DNA of 64,000 bases from Pengzhenrongella frigida (GCF_004168625.1 NZ_SDWW01000021.1:1-64000); one strand, 5' to 3'. Numbered from the stretch's first letter, positions 35,593-45,521 are shown. Notes: generated from the letters alone by a model not told the origin. Made by a program: numbers and translations.

Positions 35593-36069
35593 TCAGCCGC
35601 GAAGGGTCAGGACCGCGCGGGGCGTGCCGTTCCAGGCCAGCAGGACCGCGGGCGTGCCCGTCGCCTCGGCGGCGGCAAGAGCGCTCGCGAGCATGGTGTC
35701 GGCCGGACGCGCGCCCTCGGCTGCCAGCCAGGCCGAGCTGCCGACCAGCACCCGTCGGCCCAGCAGGAGTCCGCTGTGCGCGGTGCGAACCAGGCCGCTG
35801 AGCCCGGTCCCGGGGGTTGCCTCGACCCGCAGCTCGCGCACCTCGGCGGAGCCGACGACGACGCCGTCGCCCCCCACCGTCGGCACCGGCTCGGGGCCCC
35901 GCTCGCCGGGATCGGCCGTCGCGGCGCGGGCGAGCGCGGCCAGCACCGGGTGCATGGCGGTCGCGGCCTCACGACCAGCCGCCGCAGCCAGCGCGCCGGC
36001 GAGCTCGAGGACCTCGGCCCGCGTGCAGCCGTCGAGAGCCACCACGTCGATCACCCGCTGGTCCGGCAT
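35593..36069 (-). CDS. Orphan P1B-ATPase nucleotide-binding domain fragment
   Basis: A 158-residue protein that matches only the N-domain of heavy-metal P-type ATPases. It starts VIDVVALDGCTRAEVLELAGAL, the stretch that normally follows DKTGT, keeps an HP dipeptide (AMHPVLAAL) diagnostic of P1B enzymes, GLSGLVRTAHSG in place of GxGxxG, and RVLVGSSAWLA. It ends before the GDGxNDxP hinge. There is no phosphorylation Asp, no membrane helix and no metal site. It follows hemL by 12 bp. It may be a decayed remnant or a domesticated domain; codon use looks normal and the frame is intact, which argues against recent decay. Confidence 0.6.
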   Translation of the reverse strand: MPDQRVIDVVALDGCTRAEVLELAGALAAAAGREAATAMHPVLAALARAATADPGERGPEPVPTVGGDGVVVGSAEVRELRVEATPGTGLSGLVRTAHSGLLLGRRVLVGSSAWLAAEGARPADTMLASALAAAEATGTPAVLLAWNGTPRAVLTLRG

Positions 36070-36081
36070 GTCGGGACGCAG

Positions 36082-37431
36082 TCAGGCCGGTCGAGCGGCA
36101 GCAGCCGCGCGGGCCGCGGCCGGCAGGGCCGAGAGCACCCGGTCGAGCGCGGCGTCGTCGTGCGCGGCCGAGACGAACCACGCCTCGAAGACCGACGGCG
36201 GCAGGTTGACCCCGCCGGCGAGCATCGCGTGGAAGAACGGTGCGTGCCGGAACACGTCCTGGGCCTGCGCGGCCGCGAAGTCGGGCACCCCGACGCGGGC
36301 GGCGTCGTCCCCGAAGAAGACGCTGAACAGGTTGCCCGCGCGCTGGATGCGGTGCGCGACCCCCTCCGCCGCCAGCGCCGCTGAGACCGCCTCACCCAGC
36401 TGCAGCGCGACGTCGTCCATCCGGGCGTAGACGCCGGCGTCGGCGGCACGGAGCGTGGCCAGGCCCGCCGCGGTGGCGACCGGGTTCCCCGACAGGGTGC
36501 CCGCCTGGTAGACGGGACCCAGCGGGGCGAGCCGCTCCATCAGGGCGGCCGGACCGGCGATCGCCGCGACCGGCAGCCCGCCGCCGACGACCTTGCCGAA
36601 GGTGAACAGGTCGGGTGCCCAGCCCTCGACGGAGCCTTCCAGGCCCCACCAGCCCGACGGGCCGACCCGGAACCCGGTGAGCACCTCGTCCTGGATGAGC
36701 AGCGCACCGTGCGCGCGCGCGATCCGGGACAGCCCGGCGTTGAACCCGGGCAGCGGCGGTACGACGCCCATGTTCGCGGGGGAGGCCTCGATGATCACGG
36801 CCGCGATCTGGTCCCCCCGCTCGGCGAACACCGCCTCGACGGCGGCGAGGTCGTTGTACGGCAGGACGATCGTCTCGGCGGCGGTGGCGGCGGTGACCCC
36901 GGCGGACCCCGGCAGCGCGAGGGTGGCGACGCCCGAGCCGGCCTGCGCGAGCAGCGAGTCGACGTGCCCGTGGTAGCAGCCGGCGAACTTCACGATCAGG
37001 TCGCGGCCGGTGGCGCCGCGCGCCAGGCGCACGGCCGTCATGGTCGCCTCCGTGCCGGTCGACACGAGCCGGACGCGGTCGGCCGCGGGCACCCGGCGCA
37101 GGATCTCCTCGGCCAGGTCGGTCTCGCCGGGGGTCGGCGCACCGAACGACAGCCCGCGCGCGGCGGCCTGCTGCACGGCCTCGACGACGGCGGGGTGCGC
37201 GTGGCCGAGGATCATCGGGCCCCACGAGCAGACCAGGTCGACGTACTCGCGCCCGTCGGCGTCGGTGACGTACGGCCCGCGTGCGGACACGAGGAACCGC
37301 GGCGTGCCGCCGACGGAGCCGTACCCGCGCACCGGTGAGTTCACGCCCCCGGGCAGCGCGGCCCGGGCGCGCGTGAATAGCTCGGCCGAGCGGGGGGCGG
37401 CGTCGGGCAGGGTGGCGGTCTTCTCGGTCAT
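36082..37431 (-). CDS. hemL: Glutamate-1-semialdehyde 2,1-aminomutase
   Basis: A 449-residue PLP enzyme that makes 5-aminolevulinate from glutamate-1-semialdehyde. It carries the class III aminotransferase features [16 protein letters not shown] at the N-terminus, [16 protein letters not shown], and [14 protein letters not shown] with the PLP-binding lysine. The ATG at 37431 overlaps the stop of the hemD-hemB gene as ATGA. The P-type ATPase fragment follows. Confidence 0.97.
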   Translation of the reverse strand: MTEKTATLPDAAPRSAELFTRARAALPGGVNSPVRGYGSVGGTPRFLVSARGPYVTDADGREYVDLVCSWGPMILGHAHPAVVEAVQQAAARGLSFGAPTPGETDLAEEILRRVPAADRVRLVSTGTEATMTAVRLARGATGRDLIVKFAGCYHGHVDSLLAQAGSGVATLALPGSAGVTAATAAETIVLPYNDLAAVEAVFAERGDQIAAVIIEASPANMGVVPPLPGFNAGLSRIARAHGALLIQDEVLTGFRVGPSGWWGLEGSVEGWAPDLFTFGKVVGGGLPVAAIAGPAALMERLAPLGPVYQAGTLSGNPVATAAGLATLRAADAGVYARMDDVALQLGEAVSAALAAEGVAHRIQRAGNLFSVFFGDDAARVGVPDFAAAQAQDVFRHAPFFHAMLAGGVNLPPSVFEAWFVSAAHDDAALDRVLSALPAAARAAAAARPA

Positions 37432-39476
37432 CGGGTGCTCCCGGTCGGTTCGGTCAGCCAGCCGGCGAGCTCGGTGGCCCAGTAGGTGAGGATCAGCTCG
37501 GCGCCCGCACGCCGGATGCTCAGGACGGACTCCTCGATGGCCCGACGACGATCGATCCACCCGTTCGCCGCGGCGGCCTCGATCATCGCGTACTCGCCGG
37601 AGACCTGGTAGGCCGCCACCGGCACGGGGCTGGTCGCGGCGACGTCGGCCAGGACGTCGAGGTACGGCAGGGCGGGCTTGACCATGACGAGGTCGGCGCC
37701 CTCGGCGACGTCGGCGGCGACCTCACGGGCCGCCTCGCGCCGGTTGCCCGGGTCCATCTGGTAGGTCCGGCGGTCACCCTCGAGCGTCGACTCGACCGCG
37801 TCACGGAACGGGCCGTAGAACGCGGAGGCGTACTTCGCCGCGTAGGCGAGCACGAGCACGTCGGTGAAGCCGGCCTCGTCCAGCGCGTCGCGCACCCGCG
37901 CGATCTGGTGGTCCATCATTCCGCTCGGCGCGACGAGGTGGGCGCCCGCGCGAGCCTGGACGACGGCCATCTCCGCGTACCGGTCGAGCGTGGCGTCGTT
38001 GTCGACGACCACCTCGCCGTCGGGGCCTGGCCGCAGCACGCCGCAGTGGCCGTGGTCGGTGAACTCGTCGAGGCACAGGTCGGCCATCACCACGAGGCGC
38101 CCGTCGGCGGCGGCGACCGCGTCCGCGATGGCGAGGTTGAGGATGCCGTGCGGGTCCGTCGCGCCCGTGCCGGTGGCGTCCCGCACGAGCGGCACCCCGA
38201 ACAGCATGACGCCGGCCAGCCCGGCGTCGGCCGCCTGCTCGACGGCGGTGCGCAGGCTCGCCCGGGTGTGCTGGACGACGCCGGGCATCGACGCGATGGG
38301 GTGCGGGGCGGTGAGGCCCTCCTTGATGAACAGCGGCAGCACGAGGTCCGCCGGGCGGAGGCGCGTCTCGGAGACCATGCGCCGGACCGCGGCGGTCGTG
38401 CGCAGACGGCGGGGACGGTTGCGGCGGTCAGGGATCACGGGGTTCACCTGGGGATCTGGTTCTGGTGCGGGGTGGGAACGCGGTGCGGGGCTCGGGGCGG
38501 GCGGGGGCGCGGTGCGTGGGGGCGGTGCCGACGGGGCGAGCGCGGTCGGCAGTGCTGCGGTCGGCAGTGTTGCTGCCGGCAGGGTCGTCGCCGGCCCAGT
38601 GCCCGACGGCGGCGTCGGCTGCCCCGGGGTGACGGCCGCGACCAGGGCGGCCACGACGGCGTCGGGCACCGGACGGTCGGCGACGACCCCCACAGGCAGG
38701 CCGAGATCGGCCGCGACCTCGGCGGTGCGCGGGCCGATCGAGCACACGAGGGTCGTTGCCGGCAGGGCGACCTGCTGGACCAGGCGTCGGGCCACGCTTC
38801 CCGAGGTGAGCACGACGGCGCCGACGCGGCCGGCGGCCAGGTCGGCGACGAGCTCGGGCGGCAGGGACGGGGCGGGGCGGTTGGTGTACGACACGACCGT
38901 CACCGGCTCCCACCCGCGCGCGGCCAGCCCGTCCGAGAGCGTCGGCTCGGCCAGGTCGCTCTGCGGCAGCAGCACGGTGGCGCCCAGCCGGGTCGACGGC
39001 CACTCGGCCAGCATGCCGCGGGCGGACTGCAGGGCTACCGGGACGAAGTCGGCGGGGACCTGGGCGCGGGCCAGAGCTGCGGCGGTCGCGTCCCCGACCG
39101 CGGCGACCCGCGTGCTGCCGGGATTGGCCAGGCGACCCGCGGCCAGGAGGTCGGCCAGCGTGTGCCCGGCGCGCAGCGCGGCCGCCTCGAGGCTGTCGAC
39201 CGTGAACCCGCTGGTCACCGCGACCCAGTCGTAGCCGCCGGCGGCCAGCCGCGCGGCGGCGTCGTCCATGGGGGCCGGATCGATCGGTCGGGCGATGGTG
39301 ACCAAGGGGGCGGCGACGGGGTCGGCGCCCGCGCGGCGCAGCGCGTCGAGCAGCGGGCCGGCGCGATCGGCCGACCGTGGCACGAGCACCCGCAGCCCGG
39401 CGAGCGGGCCGCCGCCGGTCTCGACCTCGGCCAGGGCTCCGGCGTCGGGCGCGGTGACGTCCGTGAGGTCGCTCAT
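37428..39476 (-). CDS. hemDB: Fused uroporphyrinogen-III synthase / porphobilinogen synthase
   Basis: One 682-codon frame encodes two heme enzymes. Residues about 25-275 are HemD ([47 protein letters not shown]), which closes hydroxymethylbilane to uroporphyrinogen III. A Pro/Ala/Thr-rich linker with LPTA-type repeats spans about 276-340. Residues about 345-682 are HemB, with the metal-site stretch [17 protein letters not shown] (Cys-Asp-Cys variant usual in actinobacteria) and the active lysines in [11 protein letters not shown] and VKPALPYLD. The order D-B puts steps 4 and 2 in one chain. An internal GTG near 38441 could also start a separate HemB. The gene overlaps hemC and hemL by ATGA. 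Confidence 0.9.
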   Translation of the reverse strand: MSDLTDVTAPDAGALAEVETGGGPLAGLRVLVPRSADRAGPLLDALRRAGADPVAAPLVTIARPIDPAPMDDAAARLAAGGYDWVAVTSGFTVDSLEAAALRAGHTLADLLAAGRLANPGSTRVAAVGDATAAALARAQVPADFVPVALQSARGMLAEWPSTRLGATVLLPQSDLAEPTLSDGLAARGWEPVTVVSYTNRPAPSLPPELVADLAAGRVGAVVLTSGSVARRLVQQVALPATTLVCSIGPRTAEVAADLGLPVGVVADRPVPDAVVAALVAAVTPGQPTPPSGTGPATTLPAATLPTAALPTALAPSAPPPRTAPPPAPSPAPRSHPAPEPDPQVNPVIPDRRNRPRRLRTTAAVRRMVSETRLRPADLVLPLFIKEGLTAPHPIASMPGVVQHTRASLRTAVEQAADAGLAGVMLFGVPLVRDATGTGATDPHGILNLAIADAVAAADGRLVVMADLCLDEFTDHGHCGVLRPGPDGEVVVDNDATLDRYAEMAVVQARAGAHLVAPSGMMDHQIARVRDALDEAGFTDVLVLAYAAKYASAFYGPFRDAVESTLEGDRRTYQMDPGNRREAAREVAADVAEGADLVMVKPALPYLDVLADVAATSPVPVAAYQVSGEYAMIEAAAANGWIDRRRAIEESVLSIRRAGAELILTYWATELAGWLTEPTGSTR

Positions 39477-40492
39477 CGGGCCGGGCCGAGGTCGGCGAGC
39501 TCGCCCGCGCCGTCGGCCAGGAGCAGGTCGGCCAGGTCGGTGCCGAGCCGGGCCGCCGCCCGCAGCCGCTCCTGCTCACCCGAGGGGTCGGCGGCGGCAT
39601 GGGCCCCGGCTCGCGCCGGGTCCGACTCCGCGTGCAGGGGCGTGGTGAGGGTGCGGCGGAGCGCGGCGGTGCCGTCCGGGCGGCAGACGACGGCGTCGAG
39701 CGCCAGGCTGTGCCCGTCGAGGCGGGCGTGCGTGCCGACCGGCGCGGCGCAGCCGGCCTCGAGCCGGGCAAGCAGGGCGCGCTCCGCGGTGACGGCGAGG
39801 CGGGTCGGGGCGTGGTCCAGGGCCGCGAGGGCGAGAGCGAGGGGGGAGCCGGCGTCGGCGACGTCGGCCGCCCGGGCCTCGACCGCGAGGGCGCCCTGGC
39901 CGGGGGCCGGGGACATCACGGCCGGGTCGAGCAGCTCGCTGACCGCGTCGAGGCGGCCCAGGCGGGCCAGGCCCGCGGCGGCGAGCACGACGGCGTCCAG
40001 GTCCCCGGGGGCGACCCGGTGCAGCCGGGTGTCGACGTTGCCGCGGATCTCCACGACGACCAGGTCGGGCCGGGCCAGGAGCAGCTGGGCCGCGCGCCGG
40101 GGCGAGCCGGTGCCGACCCGGGCCCCGGGGGGCAGGTCGGCGAGGGTGAGTCCGTCGCGGGCGCAGAGCGCGTCGCGCGGGTCCTGGCGCAGCGGGACGG
40201 CGGCGATCACGAGCCCGGGGGCGTGCGCGGTCGGCAGGTCCTTGAGGGAGTGCACCGCCACGTCGCAGCGCCCGTCGAGCAGGGCGTCGCGCAGCGCGGT
40301 CACGAACACGCCGGTGCCCCCGAGATTCACCAGCGAGCCGGTGAGGCGGTCACCTTCGGTGGTGATCCGGACCAGCTCGACGGCCAGATCCGTTCCGGCG
40401 GCGAGCTGGTCGGCGACCATCTGGGTCTGGGTCAGGGCGAGTGCGCTGGCCCGGGTGCCCACCGTGACGACTGGCCGCGCGAGGGAAGACAT
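39473..40492 (-). CDS. hemC: Hydroxymethylbilane synthase
   Basis: A 339-residue porphobilinogen deaminase that assembles hydroxymethylbilane from four porphobilinogens. Typical blocks are [42 protein letters not shown] and [10 protein letters not shown]. The dipyrromethane cofactor is attached to the cysteine in [10 protein letters not shown]. The ATG at 40492 is chosen; upstream in-frame codons lie in the promoter gap. Its stop overlaps the hemDB start, so product and next enzyme are co-translated. Confidence 0.97.
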   Translation of the reverse strand: MSSLARPVVTVGTRASALALTQTQMVADQLAAGTDLAVELVRITTEGDRLTGSLVNLGGTGVFVTALRDALLDGRCDVAVHSLKDLPTAHAPGLVIAAVPLRQDPRDALCARDGLTLADLPPGARVGTGSPRRAAQLLLARPDLVVVEIRGNVDTRLHRVAPGDLDAVVLAAAGLARLGRLDAVSELLDPAVMSPAPGQGALAVEARAADVADAGSPLALALAALDHAPTRLAVTAERALLARLEAGCAAPVGTHARLDGHSLALDAVVCRPDGTAALRRTLTTPLHAESDPARAGAHAAADPSGEQERLRAAARLGTDLADLLLADGAGELADLGPAR

Positions 40493-40643
40493 GGGCCTCA
40501 GTCTGCGCGTTTCGCCTGGTGATGTCGAAATGCTGCGCACCGGCCTTCTTTGATATGACTATGTGTCAGGTCGTTCGACAAAGTTGTTGCGTACGTCACG
40601 ATCAAGGCCGGGCGGAGCCCCGCGAACAATGCCGAGAGCGATT

Positions 40644-40662
40644 TCCTGACGAATTGTCAGGA
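40644..40662. promoter_or_regulatory. Inverted repeat between hemY and hemC
   Basis: TCCTGAC (40644-40650) and GTCAGGA (40656-40662) are exact inverted arms around GAATT, four bases past the hemY stop. The 174-bp gap is AT-rich for this genome and must hold a hemC promoter; TTGTCG and TCATAT 17 bp apart on the minus strand are a weak candidate. The repeat may be an operator of the hemC-hemDB-hemL operon or a weak hemY terminator. Confidence 0.5.
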
Positions 40663-40666
40663 TCAT

Positions 40667-42199
40667 TCATCCCCGGGTCGGCTCGACGGGGACGGGGAGC
40701 GCGGCCGCGGCGGTCCGGGCCTGGGCCACGACCGCCGCGAGGCCGTTGCCCGCGACCCACGACCCGCACACGGCGAGGCCGGGCAGCGTGGCGGCGCCCG
40801 CGCGGGCGGCGGCGACGGCGGCCCGGTGGGCAGGGCTCGGCTTGGGGAGCGACTGCGACCAGCGCACCCGGGCGGCCTGCAGCACCTGGGACTCGTCGAG
40901 ATCGACCCCGAGCAGGGTCGAGGCGTCCCGCAGCGCCACGGTGGTGAGCTCGGCGAGGCTCAGGCCCGCGATGTCGGGCGTCGCGGGATCGGTGCCGGGG
41001 GGCCCCGCCGGCTGCCCGTACGACAGCCGCACGACGTGCCGACCGGGACCCGCCACAGCGGCGAGCCAGGCCCACTTCGCGGTCGCGTGCGTCAGGGCCT
41101 TGGCCCGGACCCCGGCGACCCCGGGCGCGACCAGCACGCCGGTGCCGCGCGGGGCGGCGTCCAGCGCGGGCGCGTCCAGCACCAGGGTCGCGAGCACGAC
41201 GTCGGCCCCGGTCTCCGGGCGGACCTGCGCCAGCGCGGGGACGAGCGGCCCGAGCAGATCCGCGGCGGCGGGTCCGGGCAGGGCGAGCACGAGCAGCGGG
41301 GCGTGCAGTGCCCGCTCCGCGACCGCGGCCGACCCCGAGCGGGCCGGCACGCCGGCCACGGTGACGACCCATCGGTCCACTCCGGTCGCCGCGGGGTCGG
41401 GGTCGACCGCCGATCCGCTCCGCGCGATCGCCGTCACCCGGGCCCGGGTCTCGATCCGGCCACCCCGGGCCACGACGTCGGTGGCCAGGGCGTCGATGAT
41501 CCCGTGCAGACCGCCGGTCAGCCCGGCCACCGCGGACCCGGCCGGTGCCGAGGCCCGGATCGAGGCGACGGCCGCGCCGAGCGACCCGTGCGCGGCGAGG
41601 GCCAGGCGCAGGCCGGGTGCGACCGTGTCCAGGTCGAGCTCGTTCGGGTCGGCGGCGTGCACCCCGCTGACGATGGGCGTCACGAGCCGGTCCAGGACGC
41701 GGTGGCCCATCCGGGCGCCGACGAGTGCGCCGAGGCTCGCGGGGGTCCCTTCGCTGGTCAGCGTGCCGTACCCGGCCGGGAGCCGGCGGTCGGCGGTCGC
41801 GCGCAGGGCGCCGAGCAGCCCGATCGTGCCCCGGACGTCGCGGGCCCACGGGTGCGCCGGGATGCCGAGGATGCCGGTCCGCGGCAGCGTGCCCGCGCCG
41901 GTCGGCAGCTGGACCCACGCTCCCCGGCCGGTCGGCGCCTCGATCGTGGCGCCGAGCCCGAGCTCGGTCGCCAGGGCCGCGACGATCCCGTCCCGGGTCG
42001 CGAACGAGTCCGCGCCGGCGTCCAGCTCCAGCCCCGCCACGGTGTGCCGACCGACCGCCCCGCCGGGCGCGACCCACGCCTCGAGCACGACGGTGCGCAG
42101 CCCGCGGAGCGCCAGCTCGCGCGCGGCGACGAGTCCGGCGATGCCGCCCCCGACGACGATCGCGTCCACCGTCGCGTCGGCGCGCCCGACCTGGTTCAC
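40667..42199 (-). CDS. hemY: Protoporphyrinogen/coproporphyrinogen oxidase
   Basis: A 510-residue FAD protein with IVVGGGIAGLVAARELALRG at the N-terminus, the adjoining VVLEAWVAPGGAVG, SEGTPASLGALVGARMG in the substrate domain and the C-terminal GLAVCGSWVAGNGLAAVVAQ. In Actinomycetota this family acts mostly on coproporphyrinogen III (CgoX) in the coproporphyrin-dependent route; that assignment is from family knowledge. GTG at 42199 is one base from the hemE stop, so the two are one transcript. No ferrochelatase or coproheme decarboxylase gene is adjacent, as would be common. Confidence 0.93.
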   Translation of the reverse strand: MNQVGRADATVDAIVVGGGIAGLVAARELALRGLRTVVLEAWVAPGGAVGRHTVAGLELDAGADSFATRDGIVAALATELGLGATIEAPTGRGAWVQLPTGAGTLPRTGILGIPAHPWARDVRGTIGLLGALRATADRRLPAGYGTLTSEGTPASLGALVGARMGHRVLDRLVTPIVSGVHAADPNELDLDTVAPGLRLALAAHGSLGAAVASIRASAPAGSAVAGLTGGLHGIIDALATDVVARGGRIETRARVTAIARSGSAVDPDPAATGVDRWVVTVAGVPARSGSAAVAERALHAPLLVLALPGPAAADLLGPLVPALAQVRPETGADVVLATLVLDAPALDAAPRGTGVLVAPGVAGVRAKALTHATAKWAWLAAVAGPGRHVVRLSYGQPAGPPGTDPATPDIAGLSLAELTTVALRDASTLLGVDLDESQVLQAARVRWSQSLPKPSPAHRAAVAAARAGAATLPGLAVCGSWVAGNGLAAVVAQARTAAAALPVPVEPTRG

Positions 42200-42200
42200 G

Positions 42201-43271
42201 TCAGCTGCCCCACCCGTGGACCAGCTCGACGATCCGCGTGAGCACCGCCGGATCGGTCGTGGGCGGCACCCCGTGGCCGAGGTTGAGCACGTGCGACGGG
42301 GCCTTGGCCCCGCGTGCGACGACGTCGCGCACGTGCGCCTCGAGCACTGGCCAGGGCGCGGCGAGCATCGCGGGGTCGAGATTGCCCTGCAGTGGCACGG
42401 TGCCGCCGAGCAGCTCGTTCGCCCGGTCGAGCGGGGTCCGGTAGTCCACGCCGACGACGTCGGCCCCGACGTCGCGCATCGCGGTGAGCAGGTGCTCGGT
42501 CCCGGTGCCGAAATGGACGATCTTGACATCCAGGTCCGCGACGTGCGCGAGCGCCCGGGCGCTCGCCGGCGCGGCGTGCGCGAGGTAGTCGGCCCGGGAG
42601 AGCGAGCCGGCCCACGAGTCGAACAGCTGCACGGCGCTCGCCCCCGCGAGCACCTGGGCCCGCAGGAACGCGCCGGTCACGTCGGCGGCCCACTCGGTCA
42701 GGGCGAACCAGGTGGACGGGTCCGCGTGCATGAGGGTGCGCGCGGCCAGGTGGTCGCGCGACGGCCCGCCCTCGACGAGGTACGCGGCGAGCGTGAACGG
42801 CGCCCCGGCGAAGCCGATCAGCGGTGTCGCGCCGAGCTCGGCGACCGTGAGGCCGACCCCGGCCGTGATCGGCGCGAGCGCCTCGCGGGTGAGCGGACCG
42901 GTCTGGGCCAGCCGCGCGACGTCGTCGGCCGTGCGCACCGGGGCGCCCAGCACGGGGCCGACGCCGGGCACGATGTCGACGTCGACCCCGGCCAGCCGCA
43001 GCGGGATGACGATGTCGCTGAAGAAGATGGCGGCGTCGACCCCGTGCCGCCGCACGGGCTGGAGCGTGAGCTCGCTCGACAGCTCCGGGCGCAGGCAGGC
43101 CTCGAGCATCGCCGTGCCCTCGCGTGCGGCGCGGTACTCGGGCAGGGAGCGGCCGGCCTGGCGCATGAACCACACGGGGAGCCGGTCCGGCCGGTCACCG
43201 GAAAATGCGCGGACGACGGCGGAATCGGCGGTACGACCGTCGCGGAGCGGATGCGTCAGGGGGAGGGTCAC
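42201..43271 (-). CDS. hemE: Uroporphyrinogen decarboxylase
   Basis: A 356-residue enzyme that removes four carboxyl groups from uroporphyrinogen III to give coproporphyrinogen III. The signatures RLPVWFMRQAGRSLPEYR and IGFAGAPFTLAAYLVEGG are intact. GTG at 43271 starts TLPLTHPLRDG. It heads the hemE-hemY transcript and is divergent from hemA, separated by only about 58 bp. Confidence 0.97.
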   Translation of the reverse strand: MTLPLTHPLRDGRTADSAVVRAFSGDRPDRLPVWFMRQAGRSLPEYRAAREGTAMLEACLRPELSSELTLQPVRRHGVDAAIFFSDIVIPLRLAGVDVDIVPGVGPVLGAPVRTADDVARLAQTGPLTREALAPITAGVGLTVAELGATPLIGFAGAPFTLAAYLVEGGPSRDHLAARTLMHADPSTWFALTEWAADVTGAFLRAQVLAGASAVQLFDSWAGSLSRADYLAHAAPASARALAHVADLDVKIVHFGTGTEHLLTAMRDVGADVVGVDYRTPLDRANELLGGTVPLQGNLDPAMLAAPWPVLEAHVRDVVARGAKAPSHVLNLGHGVPPTTDPAVLTRIVELVHGWGS

Positions 43272-43304
43272 CGGGCAATTGTGCCCACCATTGTCGAGGT
43301 TGGT

Positions 43305-43310
43305 TAATAT
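43305..43310 (+). promoter_or_regulatory. Predicted hemA -10 element
   Basis: TAATAT is the only strong -10-like hexamer in the short hemE/hemA divergent gap. It would start transcription near 43317, within a few bases of the in-frame GTG at 43321 and the ATG at 43330, which fits a leaderless or nearly leaderless hemA mRNA. No convincing -35 is seen. Confidence 0.45.
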
Positions 43311-43329
43311 TGCGGGTGCTGTGGTGCTG

Positions 43330-44772
43330 ATGTCATTGATCGCCAGTCACCGTGACCTCGACCTCGATCTGCTCGAACGGCTCTCGGCCGGAGCGCAGTC
43401 GGTGGGCCAGACCGTCGCGGCGATGGGTGCTGCCCCGACGTCGTCGACCTCGAAGGACGCCGGCCCGGCCGGGCCGCGGGGGGCGCTCGTGCTCGCCACG
43501 TGCAACCGGTTCGAGGTCTACCTCGAGCTGCGCCCGGGGCAGGACCCGCGCGCGGTGATCGCGGCGGCGACCTCGGTCATCGCCACCGCCTCGGGTCTCG
43601 CGGCCGACGACGTCGCGGCCAGCCTGCGGGTGCTCCGTGGCCGCGAGGTGCCCGCCCACCTCTTCTCGGTGGCCGCCGGGCTCGACTCGATGGTCGTCGG
43701 CGAGCGCGAGATCTCGGGCCAGGTCCGCCGGTCGCTGTCGACCGCTCGGGCCGCCGGGACGACGTCCTCGGGGCTCGAGCGCCTGTTCCAGACCGCCGCG
43801 CGCACCTCGCGCGACGTCGGGGCCCGGACCGGGCTCGGCGCGGCCGGCCGGTCGGTCGTCGGCGTGGCGCTCGACCTGGCCGAGGCCGACCTGCCGGCCT
43901 GGGCGCACACCGCGGTGGTGCTGATCGGCACGGGGTCGTACGCCGGCGCGAGCGTCGCCGCGCTGCACCGGCGCGGCTGCCGCGACATCCGGGTGTTCTC
44001 GCCGTCCGGCCGGGCGCCGGGCTTCGCGCACGACCGGGGCGCCGTGGCCATCCCCGACGACGGGCTGGAGCAGGCCCTGACCGCGGCCGACCTCGTGGTC
44101 GCGTGCAGCGGCGCGGTCGGCGGCGTGATCGACGCGGCCTCGGTGGCGCGGGCCCGGGCGACGAGCGAGCACCCGCGCGTGATCGTGGACCTGGCCCTGC
44201 GGCACGACGTCGACCCGGCGGTCGGCGCGCTGCCCGGTGTGCGCCTGATCGACCTCGCCACGGTCCGGGACCAGGCCCCGGTGGGGTACGCCGAGCCGGT
44301 CGAGCGCGCACGCCGGCTCGTGGCCGACGCGACCGAGACCTTCGAGGCGGTGCACCGGGCGCTGGAGCGGGACGCGGAGGTCGTGGTGCAACGGCGTCGC
44401 GTGCTGGGTCCGCTCGAGGCCGAGGCCGCACGGCTGCGCGCGAGCGCCGAGCCGGAGATCGTCGGCCGAGCGGTGCGCGCCCTGCGGCGCCGCACCCGCA
44501 CGCTGCTGCACGACCCCACGGTGCGGGCCCGGGCGGCCGCCCTGGCCGGGGACGACGGCGCGTTCGCGGCGGCGCTCGATGAGCTTGCTGCGATCCCGGT
44601 GCCCAGCCTTCCGGCTCCGCCGAGCCCTGCACCGGCGCCGCCCGTGCCGGCGCGACCCGTGCCGACCGCCGTTGATCAGTCGAGCTCCGGGCCGACCATC
44701 GTCTCGACGTCCAAGACCAGCCGGCGCGCGACGAGGTCGTCCAGCTCCGCTGCCGGGACCACCGACTCGTAG
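43330..44772 (+). CDS. hemA: Glutamyl-tRNA reductase
   Basis: A 480-residue enzyme that reduces glutamyl-tRNA to glutamate-1-semialdehyde, the first committed heme step, with HemL next. The catalytic Cys58 lies in LATCNRFEVYLEL; AGLDSMVVGEREISGQV and the NADPH-binding VLIGTGSYAGASVA follow. The last ~33 residues after PTAVDQ are low-complexity Ser/Thr/Arg sequence encoded opposite the 3' end of the neighbouring minus-strand gene and are probably not functional. The start may be GTG at 43321 or ATG at 43330; no ribosome-binding site is seen. Divergent from hemE. Confidence 0.94.
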   Translation: MSLIASHRDLDLDLLERLSAGAQSVGQTVAAMGAAPTSSTSKDAGPAGPRGALVLATCNRFEVYLELRPGQDPRAVIAAATSVIATASGLAADDVAASLRVLRGREVPAHLFSVAAGLDSMVVGEREISGQVRRSLSTARAAGTTSSGLERLFQTAARTSRDVGARTGLGAAGRSVVGVALDLAEADLPAWAHTAVVLIGTGSYAGASVAALHRRGCRDIRVFSPSGRAPGFAHDRGAVAIPDDGLEQALTAADLVVACSGAVGGVIDAASVARARATSEHPRVIVDLALRHDVDPAVGALPGVRLIDLATVRDQAPVGYAEPVERARRLVADATETFEAVHRALERDAEVVVQRRRVLGPLEAEAARLRASAEPEIVGRAVRALRRRTRTLLHDPTVRARAAALAGDDGAFAAALDELAAIPVPSLPAPPSPAPAPPVPARPVPTAVDQSSSGPTIVSTSKTSRRATRSSSSAAGTTDS

Positions 44773-45521
44773 AGGCCGGGCTCGACGCAGGGCATCGACA
44801 GCTGTTCGGCGAGCTGGCCGTCATCGGAGAGCGCCGAGATCCGCGCGATCACGTCGCGCCGGCCGTCCATCCACTGGTCCACCATCCGGACCTCGAGGCC
44901 GTGCCACGACGCGACCACGTCGAGCTCGAACAGCTCGTCGACCTCGTGGCGCGGGACGACCCGTCGCCAGCGGCCGTTCTCGGTCGGGGTGAACCCGGTC
45001 TCCTTGAGCGGCGGGCTGTCGAGGGCGAGGACCACGGACCGGCCGTCGTCGACGAGGTCGGCGTCCACGTAGCTGCCGTGCCACAGGGCGACGGGGCCGA
45101 CGCACCGGGACAGCGGGGCGATGCTGGCCCGGGGGCCGGTGGTGTGGCTCACGTCCCACCCGGTGCCGACGTCGCCGTACCGGGCGAGCAGCGCGCAGGA
45201 GCCGTCGTCGAACATGCGCAGGAGCTCGGCCCCGGGGGTCAGGCGCGAGTGGCGCAACCACCACTGCGGCACCAGCGTGTCGGCGTCGCCCGGGAGGTAC
45301 TGGAACTGCGGTGAGGCCTCGAAGCGCAGCACGTCGAGCCAGGGCGCGTCGGCCCGGAACGGGAACCGCGGATCGGTCAGGCCGTGCGCGGCGATCAGCT
45401 GCGGCGGGCGGGTCGCGAGGTCGACGTCGGTCGTGCGCACGACGTAGCCGGCGACCCGGTCGTGCCCGCCGACCAGATATGCCTCGGTCAGCGCGGGCGT
45501 GACCACCTTCTGCAAGAGCAT
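44676..45521 (-). CDS. Conserved-looking protein of unknown function
   Basis: A 281-residue soluble protein with no signal peptide or membrane helix and no motif I recognise. It is rich in Asp, Val, Leu and Trp and opens MLLQKVVTPALTEAYLVGGH. Codon use is normal for the genome, so it is a real gene. It overlaps the hemA tail by 97 bp on the opposite strand, and lies downstream of purB, separated by a strong hairpin terminator. No function is proposed. Confidence 0.75.
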   Translation of the reverse strand: MLLQKVVTPALTEAYLVGGHDRVAGYVVRTTDVDLATRPPQLIAAHGLTDPRFPFRADAPWLDVLRFEASPQFQYLPGDADTLVPQWWLRHSRLTPGAELLRMFDDGSCALLARYGDVGTGWDVSHTTGPRASIAPLSRCVGPVALWHGSYVDADLVDDGRSVVLALDSPPLKETGFTPTENGRWRRVVPRHEVDELFELDVVASWHGLEVRMVDQWMDGRRDVIARISALSDDGQLAEQLSMPCVEPGLYESVVPAAELDDLVARRLVLDVETMVGPELD

